Shown in pieces: positions 9,301 through 17,694 of a stretch of DNA of 64,000 nt; the first letter of the stretch is position 1; every line of letters starts with the position of its first letter. The DNA comes from Anaerohalosphaera lusitana (lineage in GTDB: Bacteria > Planctomycetota > Phycisphaerae > Sedimentisphaerales > Anaerohalosphaeraceae): contig NZ_CP019791.1 in NCBI RefSeq assembly GCF_002007645.1, positions 3,030,593 to 3,094,592 of the forward strand. Reading direction: 5' to 3'. A model generated the notes under the pieces. It was not told the DNA's origin, did no database searches, and was given only the letters and a program-made list of their open reading frames with translations. Both the position numbers and the translations under genes were made by a program.

Positions 9301-9566
9301 GTGGGGAGCAGGCTGTCGGGCTTTTCCTTGCGTATGATCTTTTCGACCATTTCGGGCGTGATGGGCTCGATGTAGGTGCGGTCGGCGAGCTCGGGATCGG
9401 TCATGATCGTAGCGGGATTGCTGTTGATCAGGACGATCTTGAAGCCCTCGCGGCGGAGAGCCTTGCAGGCCTGGGCACCACTGTAGTCGAATTCGCAGCC
9501 CTGTCCGATGACGATGGGGCCGGAGCCAATTATGAGAATCTTTTTAATGTCCTTGCGTTTCGGCAT
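6354..9566 (-). CDS. carB: Carbamoyl-phosphate synthase large subunit
   Basis: This 1070-residue protein matches the standard length of CarB. It has two homologous ATP-grasp halves (about 1-400 for carboxyphosphate and 550-930 for carbamoyl phosphate), each opening with a [15 protein letters not shown]-like or [15 protein letters not shown] motif. A linker oligomerisation domain and a C-terminal methylglyoxal-synthase-like regulatory domain (about 935-1070) complete it. It makes carbamoyl phosphate from bicarbonate, ammonia and two ATP. The start ATG at 9566 has GGAAG upstream. It is the first gene of a two-gene operon with carA and has a promoter at 9604-9631. Confidence 0.98.
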   Translation of the reverse strand: MPKRKDIKKILIIGSGPIVIGQGCEFDYSGAQACKALRREGFKIVLINSNPATIMTDPELADRTYIEPITPEMVEKIIRKEKPDSLLPTLGGQTGLNTAVALAEQGILKKYGVKLLGANLRSIKRAEERDRFKKIIEDIGLEVPKSGYVHSWAEAKKIVEETGFPAIIRPSYTLGGMGGNVAYNMEEYEEYINWGLGLSPINQVLVEESVVGWKEFELEVMRDRKDNVVIVCSIENLDPMGVHTGDSVTVAPAQTLTDKEYQMMRDASLKIIRAIGVETGGSNIQFSVNPENGKMYVIEMNPRVSRSSALASKATGFPIAKIASLLAVGYTLDEIPNDITKKTPACFEPTIDYVVTKWPRFTFEKFPKTSPELTVQMKSVGEAMAIGRTFKESLQKAIRSLEIDRYSFDSKYIVPDLSDTELNERLRINYWDKLWYIAEAIRRGKSIDEIYAITGIDPWFLNNIRQIVELELHIKEGGLSVLDAATMRQVKEYGFSDKYLAEICGITEVEFRNRRKELAGSVVYKTVDTCGAEFEAHTPYLYSAFESECEADPTDKKKVIILGGGPNRIGQGIEFDYCCVHAAFAMDEIGIESIMVNCNPETVSTDYDTSDRLYFEPLTFEDVMSIVEKEKPFGVIVQFGGQTPLKLATSLEAAGVNIVGTPPDAIDRAEDRKRWNALVSKLDLQQPFSGTARSYEETLKIANKLGYPLLIRPSFVLGGRAMTVVYDEPSLKKCVDEALVVSGEHPILVDKFLDDATELDVDAICDGDRVVIGGIMEHIEEAGVHSGDSACSLPPVSLKPEVLDEIKRQTKQLALELGVRGLINIQYAVKDDEIYILEVNPRASRTVPFVSKAIGVPLAKLAAKVMAGMTLEELGFTEEVNRDHYAVKEAVFPFLKFPNSDVLLGPEMLSTGEVMGISSDFGMAYAKSQIAAGNVLPLEGTVLISVKDRDKPRAVEVARQLHEMGFKIVATKGTCIELIKNNVPSQFVLKMSEGRPNIVDSIINGDFDLIINTTVGKQSIEDSFQIRRSALDRQIPYVTTVRGAQAVCKAVEAMKAKKLNVRAIQLYYKK

Positions 9567-9603
9567 TACTTATTCTTCCTGTCCATGCTAGTTAAGGGCA
9601 TAA

Positions 9604-9631
9604 ATTATGCGCGCAAAAAAAATCCTGTCAG
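9604..9631 (-). promoter_or_regulatory. Candidate promoter of carB-carA
   Basis: On the minus strand a -35 box CTGACA and a -10 box CATAAT are separated by 16 bases, about 38 bases before the carB ATG. Confidence 0.55.
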
Positions 9632-9702
9632 TTTCAGTATTTCTTGAGCGGCACAACTGTTCATTATTTTTTCAGCTTACTTCAATTTATGAATTCGCTG
9701 TG

Positions 9703-11352
9703 TCAGTCATTCTGATAGTATCGATTCGTTATCGGCATACGTCTATCGCGTCCGAAGGCCTTTGGGGTTATTTTAACGCCCGGGGGCGACTGTCTGCGTT
9801 TGTATTCGTTGCGGTCGACCAGGCGGATGACCCTGTGGACGGTTTCGGCGTCGTTTCCCTGCTCGATTATCTGGGCGGCGGACTTGTCTTCCTCGATATA
9901 GCCTTTGAGAATGCTGTCGAGTATGTCGTAATCGGGCAGAGAATCGCTGTCGGCCTGGTTCTCACGGAGCTCGGCGCTGGGGATACGGGTGATCACGCTT
10001 TCGGGGACAACTTCGCGGCCCTGAGATTCGTTTATGTATCGGCACAGCTCGTATACCATTGTCTTGGGAACGTCGCGTATTACGGCAAAGCCGCCTGCGG
10101 TATCGCCGTAGAGAGTCGAGTATCCGACTGCGGTTTCGCTTTTGTTGCCGGTGGTGAGGACCATGCAGCCGAACTGGTTGGAGTAGGACATCAGGATGGT
10201 GCCGCGGATACGTGCCTGGAGATTTTCGTATGCGACACCTTCGCTGCCCCAGCCCTGTAATAAGGATAGTGTATCGTCAAATTCTTCGAGCACTTCGCCG
10301 ATGGGCACGGTCTCGAACTGAATGCCAAGGTTTTCAGCGAGTTTTTCGGCATCGGTTATGGTCTCAGCACTGTTGAAGCGGGACGGCATTGTGACGGCGA
10401 GTACGTTTTCGGGGCCGAGGGCTTCGGCTGCAATGGCGGCGACAAGGGAGCTGTCAATGCCGCCGCTGAGTCCGAGGATGACTTTTTCGAAGCCGTTTTT
10501 GCCGACGTAATCGCGAGTTCCAAGCACGAGGGCCTTGTAGACCTCTTCGATCTTGTAACGTTCTTCTACATCACCCCACTTCCAGGCGGCTTTTACAGCT
10601 TTTGTTCTGCATTTGCCTGAGTCGTCGGGTTCAATGTCGGCGATGAGAGTGTCTTCTTCGAAGCCTTTGGCGCGTGCGACGACTTCGCCGCTGAAGTCGA
10701 CGAACATGCTGCGTCCGTCGAATACGAGTTCGTCCTGACCGCCTACGAGGTTGCAGTAAGCGATGGCGCAGTTGAAACGTTTTGCACAGCCTCGGAGGAT
10801 CTGGCGACGTTCGTAGAGTTTGCCTGCGTGGAAAGGTGAAGCGGAAATATTGAGCAGGAGGTCCTTTTTGCCGGTCGGGCTGGTGAAATCGTCGAGCCAG
10901 TCCAGCTCCCAGATGTCCTCGCAGATGGTAATGAAGACCCGCATGCCTTCGACTTCGATGTATTCAGGTTTGGTGCCTGCTTTGAAGTACCGCTGTTCGT
11001 CGAAAACGCCGTAGTTGGGGAGCATGCCCTTGCGGTATATTTTTTCGATCTTGCCGTTTTTGAGTACGGCGGCAGAATTGCAGCAGGCATCTTTTTCACC
11101 TTCGGCAAAGCCGACGACCATTACGACTTCGCCGCATGCGCGGGCGAGCCGTTCGAGGCCTGTGCGGTTTGCTTCGAGGAAATGCGGTTTGTGGAGGAGG
11201 TCCTCTGCGGGATAGCCGCAAATGCTCATTTCGGGGAATACCACGATATCTGCGCCGGCTTCGACCAATTCAGCGTAAAGACGTGTCATGGAAGCAACAT
11301 TGCCCGTGATGTCGCCTACTGTCGCGTCAAATTGTCCGAGTCCAACTCGCAT
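9703..11352 (-). CDS. nadE: Glutamine-dependent NAD+ synthetase
   Basis: The enzyme amidates nicotinic acid adenine dinucleotide to NAD+ using glutamine. The 549-residue protein joins an N-terminal nitrilase-type amidohydrolase domain with the triad Glu41, Lys108 and Cys144 (ITICEDIWE) to a C-terminal ATP-pyrophosphatase synthetase domain with the P-loop SGGIDSS (296-302). Both active sites look intact. The ATG at 11352 is preceded by AGGG. The gene stands between the GmhA-like gene and carB on the same strand, with about 200 bases upstream containing a hairpin. Confidence 0.97.
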   Translation of the reverse strand: MRVGLGQFDATVGDITGNVASMTRLYAELVEAGADIVVFPEMSICGYPAEDLLHKPHFLEANRTGLERLARACGEVVMVVGFAEGEKDACCNSAAVLKNGKIEKIYRKGMLPNYGVFDEQRYFKAGTKPEYIEVEGMRVFITICEDIWELDWLDDFTSPTGKKDLLLNISASPFHAGKLYERRQILRGCAKRFNCAIAYCNLVGGQDELVFDGRSMFVDFSGEVVARAKGFEEDTLIADIEPDDSGKCRTKAVKAAWKWGDVEERYKIEEVYKALVLGTRDYVGKNGFEKVILGLSGGIDSSLVAAIAAEALGPENVLAVTMPSRFNSAETITDAEKLAENLGIQFETVPIGEVLEEFDDTLSLLQGWGSEGVAYENLQARIRGTILMSYSNQFGCMVLTTGNKSETAVGYSTLYGDTAGGFAVIRDVPKTMVYELCRYINESQGREVVPESVITRIPSAELRENQADSDSLPDYDILDSILKGYIEEDKSAAQIIEQGNDAETVHRVIRLVDRNEYKRRQSPPGVKITPKAFGRDRRMPITNRYYQND

Positions 11353-11386
11353 TGTGCATCCCTGTCATCTTTACTTGTAATGTTTG

Positions 11387-11419
11387 CGAAAAAGCCGCAA
11401 AGGTGGCGTTGCTTTTTCG
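11387..11419 (-). terminator. Perfect 9-bp inverted repeat, possible terminator of the GmhA-like gene
   Basis: Arms CGAAAAAGC and GCTTTTTCG are separated by 15 bases. On the minus strand the second arm holds a T5 run. It lies between the end of the gmhA-like gene and nadE. An operator role is also possible. Confidence 0.4.
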
Positions 11420-11550
11420 GTTATTCCAAATTCCGGAACAGTCTACAGGCGAATTCGCAAAAGTCAAATCCAAAATCCAGTTTTTCAGCATTGTAAGCCG
11501 TGTGATTATCGCCACTTGTTTAGGGAGGCCCATTTATCGGCCTGGTTCTA

Positions 11551-12117
11551 TTATGTAAAGGTCCGTTCTACGAGATCGCAAATAATGTGATAGGCGAGCT
11601 GGTGGACCTCTTGGGCGCCGCAGGACCATTGAGAATCTACACCGACGCATACATCTGAGAGCTTTTCGAGCGGCGAATCGGGTCTGCCCACGAAGCCGAT
11701 GATCTTGAGGCCCTGAGATTTGGCAGCGTCGACGGCTTTTAGAACGTTTTTGCTGGTGCCGCTGGTGGAAAATGCCCAAAGTACGTCGCCTTTTCGACCG
11801 AGGGCCTGTATCTGACGTGCGAAGACCTCTTCGAAGCCGTAATCGTTGCTCACGCAGGTCAGGACGGAGCAATCGACGCTGAGAGCGACGGCGGGGAGGG
11901 CTATTTTGTCGTGTTTGAGTCTGCCGACAAATTCGCCCGCTACGTGCTGGGCGTCGGCGGCCGAGCCACCGTTGCCGCAGAGGTAGACGGTTCCGCCGGC
12001 TTTGAAGCAGTCCGTGAGCAGGTCAACGGCGGCTGCGACCGAGTCTATGCAGTCTGTTTCGAAGGCTTCGATTAGCTTTTTGTGTTCATTTATGCAGTTT
12101 TGTATTGCGTCTTTCAC
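11551..12117 (-). CDS. gmhA: SIS-domain phosphosugar isomerase, GmhA-like
   Basis: The 188-residue protein has the length and motifs of sedoheptulose-7-phosphate isomerase. These are a single SIS domain with CGNGGSAADAQHVAGEFVG near residues 48-66, FSTSGTSKNVLKA, and a C-terminal helix with QEVHQLAYHIICD. The reaction makes D-glycero-D-manno-heptose 7-phosphate, the first step towards ADP-heptose for LPS or other heptose glycans. The start is GTG 12117 with GAGGG upstream. Other heptose genes (hldE, gmhB) are not in the window, so the exact substrate is assigned by family only. Confidence 0.88.
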   Translation of the reverse strand: MKDAIQNCINEHKKLIEAFETDCIDSVAAAVDLLTDCFKAGGTVYLCGNGGSAADAQHVAGEFVGRLKHDKIALPAVALSVDCSVLTCVSNDYGFEEVFARQIQALGRKGDVLWAFSTSGTSKNVLKAVDAAKSQGLKIIGFVGRPDSPLEKLSDVCVGVDSQWSCGAQEVHQLAYHIICDLVERTFT

Positions 12118-12159
12118 GTTTGATCCCTCATATACGTGAGTTTTAACAGGTTTGGGCGT

Positions 12160-12188
12160 ACTATACCAGATTTGGGGGGCGAGGGCAA
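12160..12188 (-). promoter_or_regulatory. Candidate promoter of the gmhA-like gene
   Basis: On the minus strand TTGCCC and TATAGT are separated by 17 bases, about 43 bases before the GTG start. Confidence 0.5.
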
Positions 12189-12229
12189 TTGCGTAATGCG
12201 GAGAAGAATATCGCAGATCGTGGATGTAG

Positions 12230-12261
12230 AAAAAGGCCGACGCTTAAGAAGAACGTCGGCC
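12230..12261 (-). terminator. Intrinsic terminator of the Bax inhibitor-1 family gene
   Basis: On the minus strand the perfect 8-bp stem GGCCGACG/CGTCGGCC, with an 11-base loop, is followed by five T. Confidence 0.85.
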
Positions 12262-12296
12262 CATTGGATTGCTTGTGAATACGTTCACATACTTTT

Positions 12297-13034
12297 TTAT
12301 CTTCGGCTGTTGAGCTTTGCGAGCAGACGCAGTATCTCGATGTAGAGCCAGACGAGGGTTACCATCAGGCCGAACGCGCCGTACCATTCCATATATTTGG
12401 GGGCGCCGTTGACCGCACCGCGCTCGATGAAGTCGAAATCCAGAACGAGATTAAGCGAGGCTATGACGACGACGAAGATGCTGAAGCCGATGCCGATGAT
12501 GCCGCTGCCGTGAATGTACGGTATCTGGCCGCCGAACGCGTTGGCGATTATACTGACTAGATAAACCAGACCGATCGCACCGGTGGCGGATACCACGCCG
12601 AGCTTGAAGTTTTCGGTGGCTTTTACGATGCCGGATACATAAGCGACAAGCATGCATGCCAACACGCCGAAGGTGAGCAGCACGGCCTGGGGGACGATGC
12701 CCTGGTAGGCCTGGCTGTAGGCGGCAGATATCGCGCCCAGGAAAAGTCCCTGAAGCAAGGCATAAAATGGAGCGGTCAATGGTGCCCACTTCGGTTTGAT
12801 CACGGTCGCGATGGCGAAAACAACTCCGCCGAGAACGCCCGTCCACATCCACGGCATCGTGGCCTGGACAGACTTTTCGGCTGCCATGCCCCACGTCCAT
12901 GAGGCTGTGATAACTGCGAGGATCAGCAGTACGCCGGTTTTGACCGCGGTGCCTGTGATGCTCATTGGGCGGTCGCTCGGGACCGCTACTTCGAATGTGT
13001 TCTGCTTTAATGCGGGATTTGCTGTACGCATCAT
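12297..13034 (-). CDS. Bax inhibitor-1/YccA family membrane protein
   Basis: The 245-residue protein has a polar N-terminus of about 30 residues followed by six to seven hydrophobic segments, as in the bacterial BI-1/YccA group. The last helices carry acidic residues (LVLDFDFIERG) that match the conserved Asp-rich region of this family. Relatives (YetJ, YccA) are pH-sensitive calcium leak channels or modulators of the FtsH protease; neither role is shown here. AGGAACTCAAA precedes the ATG at 13034. It is a single-gene unit with its own promoter and a strong terminator. Confidence 0.85.
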   Translation of the reverse strand: MMRTANPALKQNTFEVAVPSDRPMSITGTAVKTGVLLILAVITASWTWGMAAEKSVQATMPWMWTGVLGGVVFAIATVIKPKWAPLTAPFYALLQGLFLGAISAAYSQAYQGIVPQAVLLTFGVLACMLVAYVSGIVKATENFKLGVVSATGAIGLVYLVSIIANAFGGQIPYIHGSGIIGIGFSIFVVVIASLNLVLDFDFIERGAVNGAPKYMEWYGAFGLMVTLVWLYIEILRLLAKLNSRR

Positions 13035-13083
13035 TTTGAGTTCCTCAATTTCCTAAAAAGCATTTGGACTAAGATCACGAAAT

Positions 13084-13112
13084 ATTTTAATGGCAAAACA
13101 CTATCATGTAAA
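13084..13112 (-). promoter_or_regulatory. Candidate promoter of the Bax inhibitor-1 family gene
   Basis: On the minus strand TTTACA and TAAAAT are separated by 17 bases, each box one base from consensus. Confidence 0.6.
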
Positions 13113-13184
13113 TCAAAAGGCATACGCTTGCACAGCTACTATTGTTCGATGCAGCAGTCAGCGTACTTGAACCGCTTTAAGTTA

Positions 13185-14141
13185 TCACTGTCGGGCGGCG
13201 GTGATCCACATACAGCCTATTTCGTCGTTGGAGCCTGCGACCTGAACGCCTGTAAAGCCCGCGTCGGCAATAACTTCCATGAGTTCGTAGAGTTTGTAGG
13301 CTCCGACCATGATGTTGAACATGGCGGCTGGGACGGGTTTTGCGTCTTCGTCGTTCATTACGAATTCCTGGATAGCGAGCAAAGCGCCTGGCTGCATTGC
13401 TCGATGGGCCTTGGCGAGCTTCATTTCGGCACCGCTGTTGGGGCCGTGGAGGACGTTGGAGAAGAGGACGACGTCGTAACCGCTGCCGAATTCGTCTTCG
13501 TTCCAGTCGCCCGGCTGGGTCGTAATGCGGTCAGTCATGTTCTCACGGGTGATCACTTTTTCGGCTATCTCAGTGGTTTGGGGCAGGTCGAAGACGGTGC
13601 TTTTGAGCTTTGTATACTTTTTGCAGGCGGCGATGGAATAACTTCCGGGGCCGCCGCCAACGTCGAGCATGTTTTCGCGGCCGGTGAGATCGACTGAGTT
13701 CAGGAAGAGGTCCGCCCTGCCGCCGCGGGCGATATTGTCCATGCCCATTATGAAATGGTAATGGCGAGCCTGCTCGGTCGGGGGTGCGGGAGGTTGTTGG
13801 AAGAGTTCGTTTTCGAGGCTGTTCCAGTATTCCTGCACGGAAAAGGCGTGGGCGATGATATTGCCTTGATAGTACGGGCTGGCGGGCAGGAGGTATTTAG
13901 CAGCGAGGTCGGTGTTGGCGAATTCTCCGTCGCTTTCAGTTACTAGATCGAGGGCCTGACATCCTGTGAGCAGTTTGCGGGTCATATCGGGTTTGGTGCC
14001 GCATTTACGGCATATATGATCCAGGTTGGCCGGGCCGTCTGCCATCGCTGTGAAAATATCGGCTTTGACGGCGAGTTCGAGTGTTCTGGCAGTGCGATAA
14101 CCCCAGATTAATTCGTGGATGTATGTAAATCCTTTGTCCAT
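13185..14141 (-). CDS. SAM-dependent O-methyltransferase-like protein
   Basis: The 318-residue protein resembles class I methyltransferases of the acetylserotonin / hydroxyneurosporene O-methyltransferase type. It has an N-terminal winged-helix dimerisation domain (about 10-85) and a Rossmann domain with motif I MLDVGGGPGSYSIA near residue 157. The family methylates hydroxyl groups on small aromatic or polyene compounds. No biosynthetic partner is adjacent, so the substrate is unknown. It lies downstream of the GH18 gene's 3' end on the same strand and could be an independent unit. Confidence 0.8.
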   Translation of the reverse strand: MDKGFTYIHELIWGYRTARTLELAVKADIFTAMADGPANLDHICRKCGTKPDMTRKLLTGCQALDLVTESDGEFANTDLAAKYLLPASPYYQGNIIAHAFSVQEYWNSLENELFQQPPAPPTEQARHYHFIMGMDNIARGGRADLFLNSVDLTGRENMLDVGGGPGSYSIAACKKYTKLKSTVFDLPQTTEIAEKVITRENMTDRITTQPGDWNEDEFGSGYDVVLFSNVLHGPNSGAEMKLAKAHRAMQPGALLAIQEFVMNDEDAKPVPAAMFNIMVGAYKLYELMEVIADAGFTGVQVAGSNDEIGCMWITAARQ

Positions 14142-14236
14142 TTATTTGTGCCCTTGTTATAGATCACTTTGAGCTTCAGTTATCTGCGCAATGGCGGTGC
14201 GAGTCAATGTTGAATTGCTGAAGTTTTAGGCTGGGG

Positions 14237-15388
14237 TTAGTCGGAAGCGGGCCAATGGTGTGAGAAGATGGATAGGTCGGCGAAATCAACTGTCCGGGAC
14301 TGGTTCAGATCGGCGTTGGCACACCAGGCATTGGCGGTTGAACAGCCGGTACTGAGCCAATTTGATGCGAAATGGGCCAGGTCCTGCAAGCCGATGTTTC
14401 CGTCTGTGTTTAAGTCAGGAGGCGAGGATGCGTGTATCTGGTCTGTCATGGCGGTGAGGAGTGAGATATGATCGTTTGTGTCCTGGGTCAGCTCCCAGAA
14501 CATCAGGCCCGCAAGGTTGTTGTCCATGACATATTTTGTCTTGGCTTTGATGGTGTAAATGCCGTTGAAGTGGATGCCTGCGACTTCGTCTACGTCCGGA
14601 GGCGGTGAGTACTGCTGGACGATCTGTTTGTATGAATAGTAGGTCCATGATCCGTCGCGGCCGTAGAACGGGACACCGAGGATGATCTTTGAGTTTGGAA
14701 AGCCGAAAGACTGCCAGTGTTTGACGGCCTGTACCGCACCTTCGCAGGTGGAATGGGGTAATGAAGGGTCGCTGCTCATGTCGTATGCCATGATGTGCAG
14801 GTAGTCGATATCGTCAATTGCGGATGAATAGAACTCGCTGCCTGCGGCGAAGACGGCTACGCTGAGCGTGAGGTCGTGGGGGAGCATGGCGGCCTTGAGT
14901 TCGGCGATGAGAGCGGTGTAGTTGGCACGGTCGGTCGCTGTCGAGACGGGTTCCCAGTCGAGGTCTATGCCGTCGAAGCCGTGATCGAGGCAGTATTGCA
15001 GCAGGTTATTCACGAAAGCGGTTCGGGTTGCGGGGTCGGCAGCGACTGGGCTGAAATTGTCGGAAAGGCCCCAGCCGCCTATGCAGATGGATACATCCAC
15101 ATTATTCTGATGAGCATCGCTGAGCAGCTCGGCTTGCCTGTTGGGGTCTATTTCGCTGGTGTTGAGCGTTCCGTCGATATTTGGATAGATGGAGAAGAAT
15201 ATTACGCGGGTGAGTTTGTCGTAGCGCAGATCGGGTATAGGTGTCCACCAGTAGTCCGGATAGTAGCCGACAACCTGGAAAGAGCCGTAGAAGTCCGATG
15301 CGGGCTGCGTGGCCGCTGTGAGAGCGGTTGGCCGTGCGAACTGTAACAGCAGTGAAAAGAGGATCGCTGTAATTAAAATCTTGCGCAT
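14237..15388 (-). CDS. Secreted GH18 glycosidase (chitinase-like) with dockerin tail
   Basis: The 383-residue preprotein begins with a signal peptide (MRKILITAILFSLLLQFARP). A GH18 barrel follows, with the catalytic motif DGIDLDWEP (acid Glu146) and the conserved strand SICIGGWG. The last 60 residues form a type I dockerin with two Ca-binding repeats (DLNTDGNIGLQDL and DLNQSRTVDFADL). It should hydrolyse chitin or related beta-1,4-GlcNAc polymers outside the cytoplasm. The ATG at 15388 has GGGAG upstream. The longer frame from 15547 would overlap ribF. It follows ribF by 113 bases. Confidence 0.92.
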   Translation of the reverse strand: MRKILITAILFSLLLQFARPTALTAATQPASDFYGSFQVVGYYPDYWWTPIPDLRYDKLTRVIFFSIYPNIDGTLNTSEIDPNRQAELLSDAHQNNVDVSICIGGWGLSDNFSPVAADPATRTAFVNNLLQYCLDHGFDGIDLDWEPVSTATDRANYTALIAELKAAMLPHDLTLSVAVFAAGSEFYSSAIDDIDYLHIMAYDMSSDPSLPHSTCEGAVQAVKHWQSFGFPNSKIILGVPFYGRDGSWTYYSYKQIVQQYSPPPDVDEVAGIHFNGIYTIKAKTKYVMDNNLAGLMFWELTQDTNDHISLLTAMTDQIHASSPPDLNTDGNIGLQDLAHFASNWLSTGCSTANAWCANADLNQSRTVDFADLSIFSHHWPASD

Positions 15389-15501
15389 TTTGCTCCCGAA
15401 TAATCTTTTGAGAAGTTTGAAGTATATCAGAAAAGAGTGGCGGGGTTCAACAGCATTTTGCGGGAGCGATTTTGCCTGCAATGTTGCATCTATTTGCGGC
15501 C

Positions 15502-16494
15502 TTATGAGTCTGCTGCCAAGGTTAGGATCTTCGAGGCGGTTTCGCAATCTGCGTGGATCTGTTGTTTAAGCGTATCTTCGTTAGGGAATCTCTGCTGTTG
15601 GCGGATGAGTTCAACGAAGTCGAGAGAGAGGTATTTTCCGTAGAGGTCCGGATGGTCGTCGGTGAGCAGGTGGGCCTCGATGAGGAGCGGGTGGTCGGTG
15701 ACGAAAGTTTTTGCACGGCCAATCGAGAAGACGGCTGGTAGTTTCTGGTCTGCGGAGCAGGCGGAGGCGTAGTCGGCGGCGATGGAAACGCGGCCTGCGT
15801 AGACGCCTTCGGCGGGGATGATCTGCTTTTGGGGGTGTACGTTTGCCGTTGGGTAGCCGAGCTTGCGTCCGATACCGCGACCGGCGAAGACCTGACCGAT
15901 TAGTCTGTACGGGCGGGTGAGCAGTCGGGATGCGTCTTTGACATGGCCCGTTTCGAGCAGTTGGCGGATGAGTGTGCTGGAGCAGTTTACGGGGCGGTCG
16001 TCGTGGTTTATGGTGAACCGTTCGAACGGGACCTCGATGACCGAGAAGCCGCGGTCAGGGGCGAGTTCGCGGAGGGTGTTGATGTCTCCGGATCGGCCGT
16101 AGCCGAAGTTGAAGTTGGGGCCCTCGATGAGTACTGAGGGTTTTATAGTGCGCATCAGGAATTCGTCAACGAACGCGGTCGGCGAGAGGTTGAGCAGGTC
16201 GTATGAATCCTTTATGACAATGAGGGTGTCGACGCCGAGGGATTCGAGTATGGATGCCTTGAGGTGCAGAGGAGTGAGGACGCCCGGGGCGCGTTCGGGG
16301 CGGAGGATCGCTACGGGATGAGGGTCGAAGGTCATGACTGCCAGGCCTGGGGCATTATGGTCGTTGGCGGCTTGGCGGGCCTGAGCGAGTATCTGCTGGT
16401 GCCCGATGTGGATGCCGTCGAAGTTGCCGATGGACAGTGCCCAGCCGGTGCGGTCGAGGTTTTGCAGTGCTGTTCTGGAATCGTATATTTTCAT
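15502..16494 (-). CDS. ribF: Bifunctional riboflavin kinase / FAD synthetase
   Basis: RibF phosphorylates riboflavin to FMN and adenylylates FMN to FAD. The 330-residue protein has the N-terminal nucleotidyltransferase domain with SIGNFDGIHIGHQQIL (HxGH type) and the C-terminal riboflavin kinase domain with GRGIGRKLGYPTAN. The usual length is about 310-330. It is 15 bases downstream of the Gfo/Idh/MocA gene and probably co-transcribed with it. No FMN riboswitch is seen upstream. Confidence 0.95.
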   Translation of the reverse strand: MKIYDSRTALQNLDRTGWALSIGNFDGIHIGHQQILAQARQAANDHNAPGLAVMTFDPHPVAILRPERAPGVLTPLHLKASILESLGVDTLIVIKDSYDLLNLSPTAFVDEFLMRTIKPSVLIEGPNFNFGYGRSGDINTLRELAPDRGFSVIEVPFERFTINHDDRPVNCSSTLIRQLLETGHVKDASRLLTRPYRLIGQVFAGRGIGRKLGYPTANVHPQKQIIPAEGVYAGRVSIAADYASACSADQKLPAVFSIGRAKTFVTDHPLLIEAHLLTDDHPDLYGKYLSLDFVELIRQQQRFPNEDTLKQQIHADCETASKILTLAADS

Positions 16495-16509
16495 ATCTGT
16501 CGGTGCTTT

Positions 16510-17502
16510 TTAGAGTGTGTGTTCCATTGGGTATTTGAGGTTCCACTGCTTGCGGATATTATCCATTGTGCCCATTATGCGCAGGGTTTCTTCGAGGGGC
16601 ATTTTCGGACTTTGCGTCAGTCCTTCCCTGAGACAGCGGTGCACCTCGGCGGCTTCGTAGTTGTAGCCGTTGCCTTCGAAAGGCACTTCGATGGTTTCGG
16701 TTTTGCCTTCGTCGATGGAGACGGTGGCCTTTGAGGGGCACCAGAACGGTGAGTGTATCTTTATATAGCCTTTTGAGCCGGAGATGGTTGCTTCGCCGGG
16801 CGTTGAGGCCCCTACCGCACAGGAGAGTATTGCGAGAGCGGCGGGTTCATATGAGAGTATGAAGGCGGAAATTTCGTCGACGCCGGTTGAGGCCATGTGT
16901 GCGAGGGCGGCGACTTTTTCGGGGTCCCGCTGGTATACCATCGATGCGAGTGAGATGGCGTAGATGCCGACGTCGAGAAGTGCGCCGCCTGCGAGGTGCG
17001 GGCTGAGGACGCGGCCATCGGGTTCCCAGTCGCCGGAATAGCCGAAATCAGCATGGATCATTTTGGGCGGTCCTATGGTGCCCTGTTCGAGGATATTTTC
17101 GATCTCAAGCATGAGCGGGATGTAGCGGGTCCACATCGCTTCCATGAGAAAGATATTCTTTTCGGCAGCGGCCTGGATCATATGGCGGGCCTGGGTAGCG
17201 TTGAGTGCGAAGGGTTTTTCGCAGAGTACGGCTTTGCCCGCGTCGATGCACTGGAGGGTGTTCTGAGCGTGTGCGGGGTGCGGGGTCGCGATGTAGACTA
17301 CGTCGATGTCGGGATCGCCGGTCAATTCCGCGTAGGAGCCATAGGCGCGGGGGATGTTGTATTCTTCAGCGAAGGCCTTTGCGGTTTCGAGTTTTCGTGA
17401 GCCGACGGCGACCAGTTCAGCGTCTGGGAGGGCCTGCAGGCCTTCGGCGAATTTTCGAGCTATCTGTCCTGTTGCGAGTATGCCCCAGCGTACGGACTTC
17501 AT
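16510..17502 (-). CDS. Gfo/Idh/MocA family NAD(P)-dependent oxidoreductase
   Basis: The 330-residue protein has an N-terminal Rossmann fold (WGILATGQIARKFAEGL), the family motif EKPFALNATQARH near residue 95, and a C-terminal alpha/beta domain. Members oxidise or reduce sugars, inositols or diols such as 1,5-anhydro sugars and trans-dihydrodiols. The start at 17502 is preferred because AAAGG lies 7 bases upstream. The ATG five codons earlier lacks a site. It is divergent from the His-rich membrane gene and has a promoter at 17549-17577. Confidence 0.9.
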   Translation of the reverse strand: MKSVRWGILATGQIARKFAEGLQALPDAELVAVGSRKLETAKAFAEEYNIPRAYGSYAELTGDPDIDVVYIATPHPAHAQNTLQCIDAGKAVLCEKPFALNATQARHMIQAAAEKNIFLMEAMWTRYIPLMLEIENILEQGTIGPPKMIHADFGYSGDWEPDGRVLSPHLAGGALLDVGIYAISLASMVYQRDPEKVAALAHMASTGVDEISAFILSYEPAALAILSCAVGASTPGEATISGSKGYIKIHSPFWCPSKATVSIDEGKTETIEVPFEGNGYNYEAAEVHRCLREGLTQSPKMPLEETLRIMGTMDNIRKQWNLKYPMEHTL

Positions 17503-17548
17503 AGGGTGACCTTTCATCGAACAAAATTTGCGTCTTTTCAGGCCGACT

Positions 17549-17577
17549 ATTCTACAGTGGAACGGGGTCTGTTACAA
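17549..17577 (-). promoter_or_regulatory. Candidate promoter of the Gfo/Idh-ribF unit
   Basis: On the minus strand TTGTAA and TAGAAT are separated by 17 bases, about 46 bases before the ATG. It faces away from the Fur-type promoter and is 30 bases from the first palindrome. Confidence 0.5.
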
Positions 17578-17605
17578 GCGGGGCAAATAAAATTGCGAAA
17601 TCTTG

Positions 17606-17635
17606 TTGCAACTAAGTTGCAGAAAGTGTTATTAT
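17606..17635 (+). promoter_or_regulatory. Candidate promoter of the His-rich membrane protein/Fur operon
   Basis: TTGCAA (17606-17611) and TATTAT (17630-17635) are 18 bases apart. The -35 box is inside the first palindrome, and the expected transcription start (about 17642) touches the second. Confidence 0.5.
17607..17621. promoter_or_regulatory. Fur-family operator candidate, copy 1 (7-1-7 palindrome)
   Basis: TGCAACTaAGTTGCA is a perfect inverted repeat with 7-base arms and a 1-base centre, the architecture known for B. subtilis Fur, Zur and PerR boxes. It overlaps the -35 box. Confidence 0.7.
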
Positions 17636-17643
17636 GCTTCAGA

Positions 17644-17658
17644 TGCAACTCAGTTGCA
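17644..17658. promoter_or_regulatory. Fur-family operator candidate, copy 2 (7-1-7 palindrome)
   Basis: TGCAACTcAGTTGCA has arms identical to copy 1, 37 bases downstream, and sits at the expected transcription start. Two identical copies before an operon encoding a Fur-family protein strongly suggest autoregulation. Confidence 0.7.
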
Positions 17659-17694
17659 AAAACAGATTTGAACGATCGTTCTTCGGAGAAGCAT

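Noticed and set aside
8838-9647. A 269-codon open frame opposite carB
   Set aside because: carB is unambiguous across the whole stretch; the antisense product is low-complexity Asp/Phe/Val-rich.
14142-14236. CTTCAG/CTGAAG inverted repeat after the GH18 gene as a terminator
   Set aside because: The loop is about 40 bases and there is no good T-run in the reading direction.
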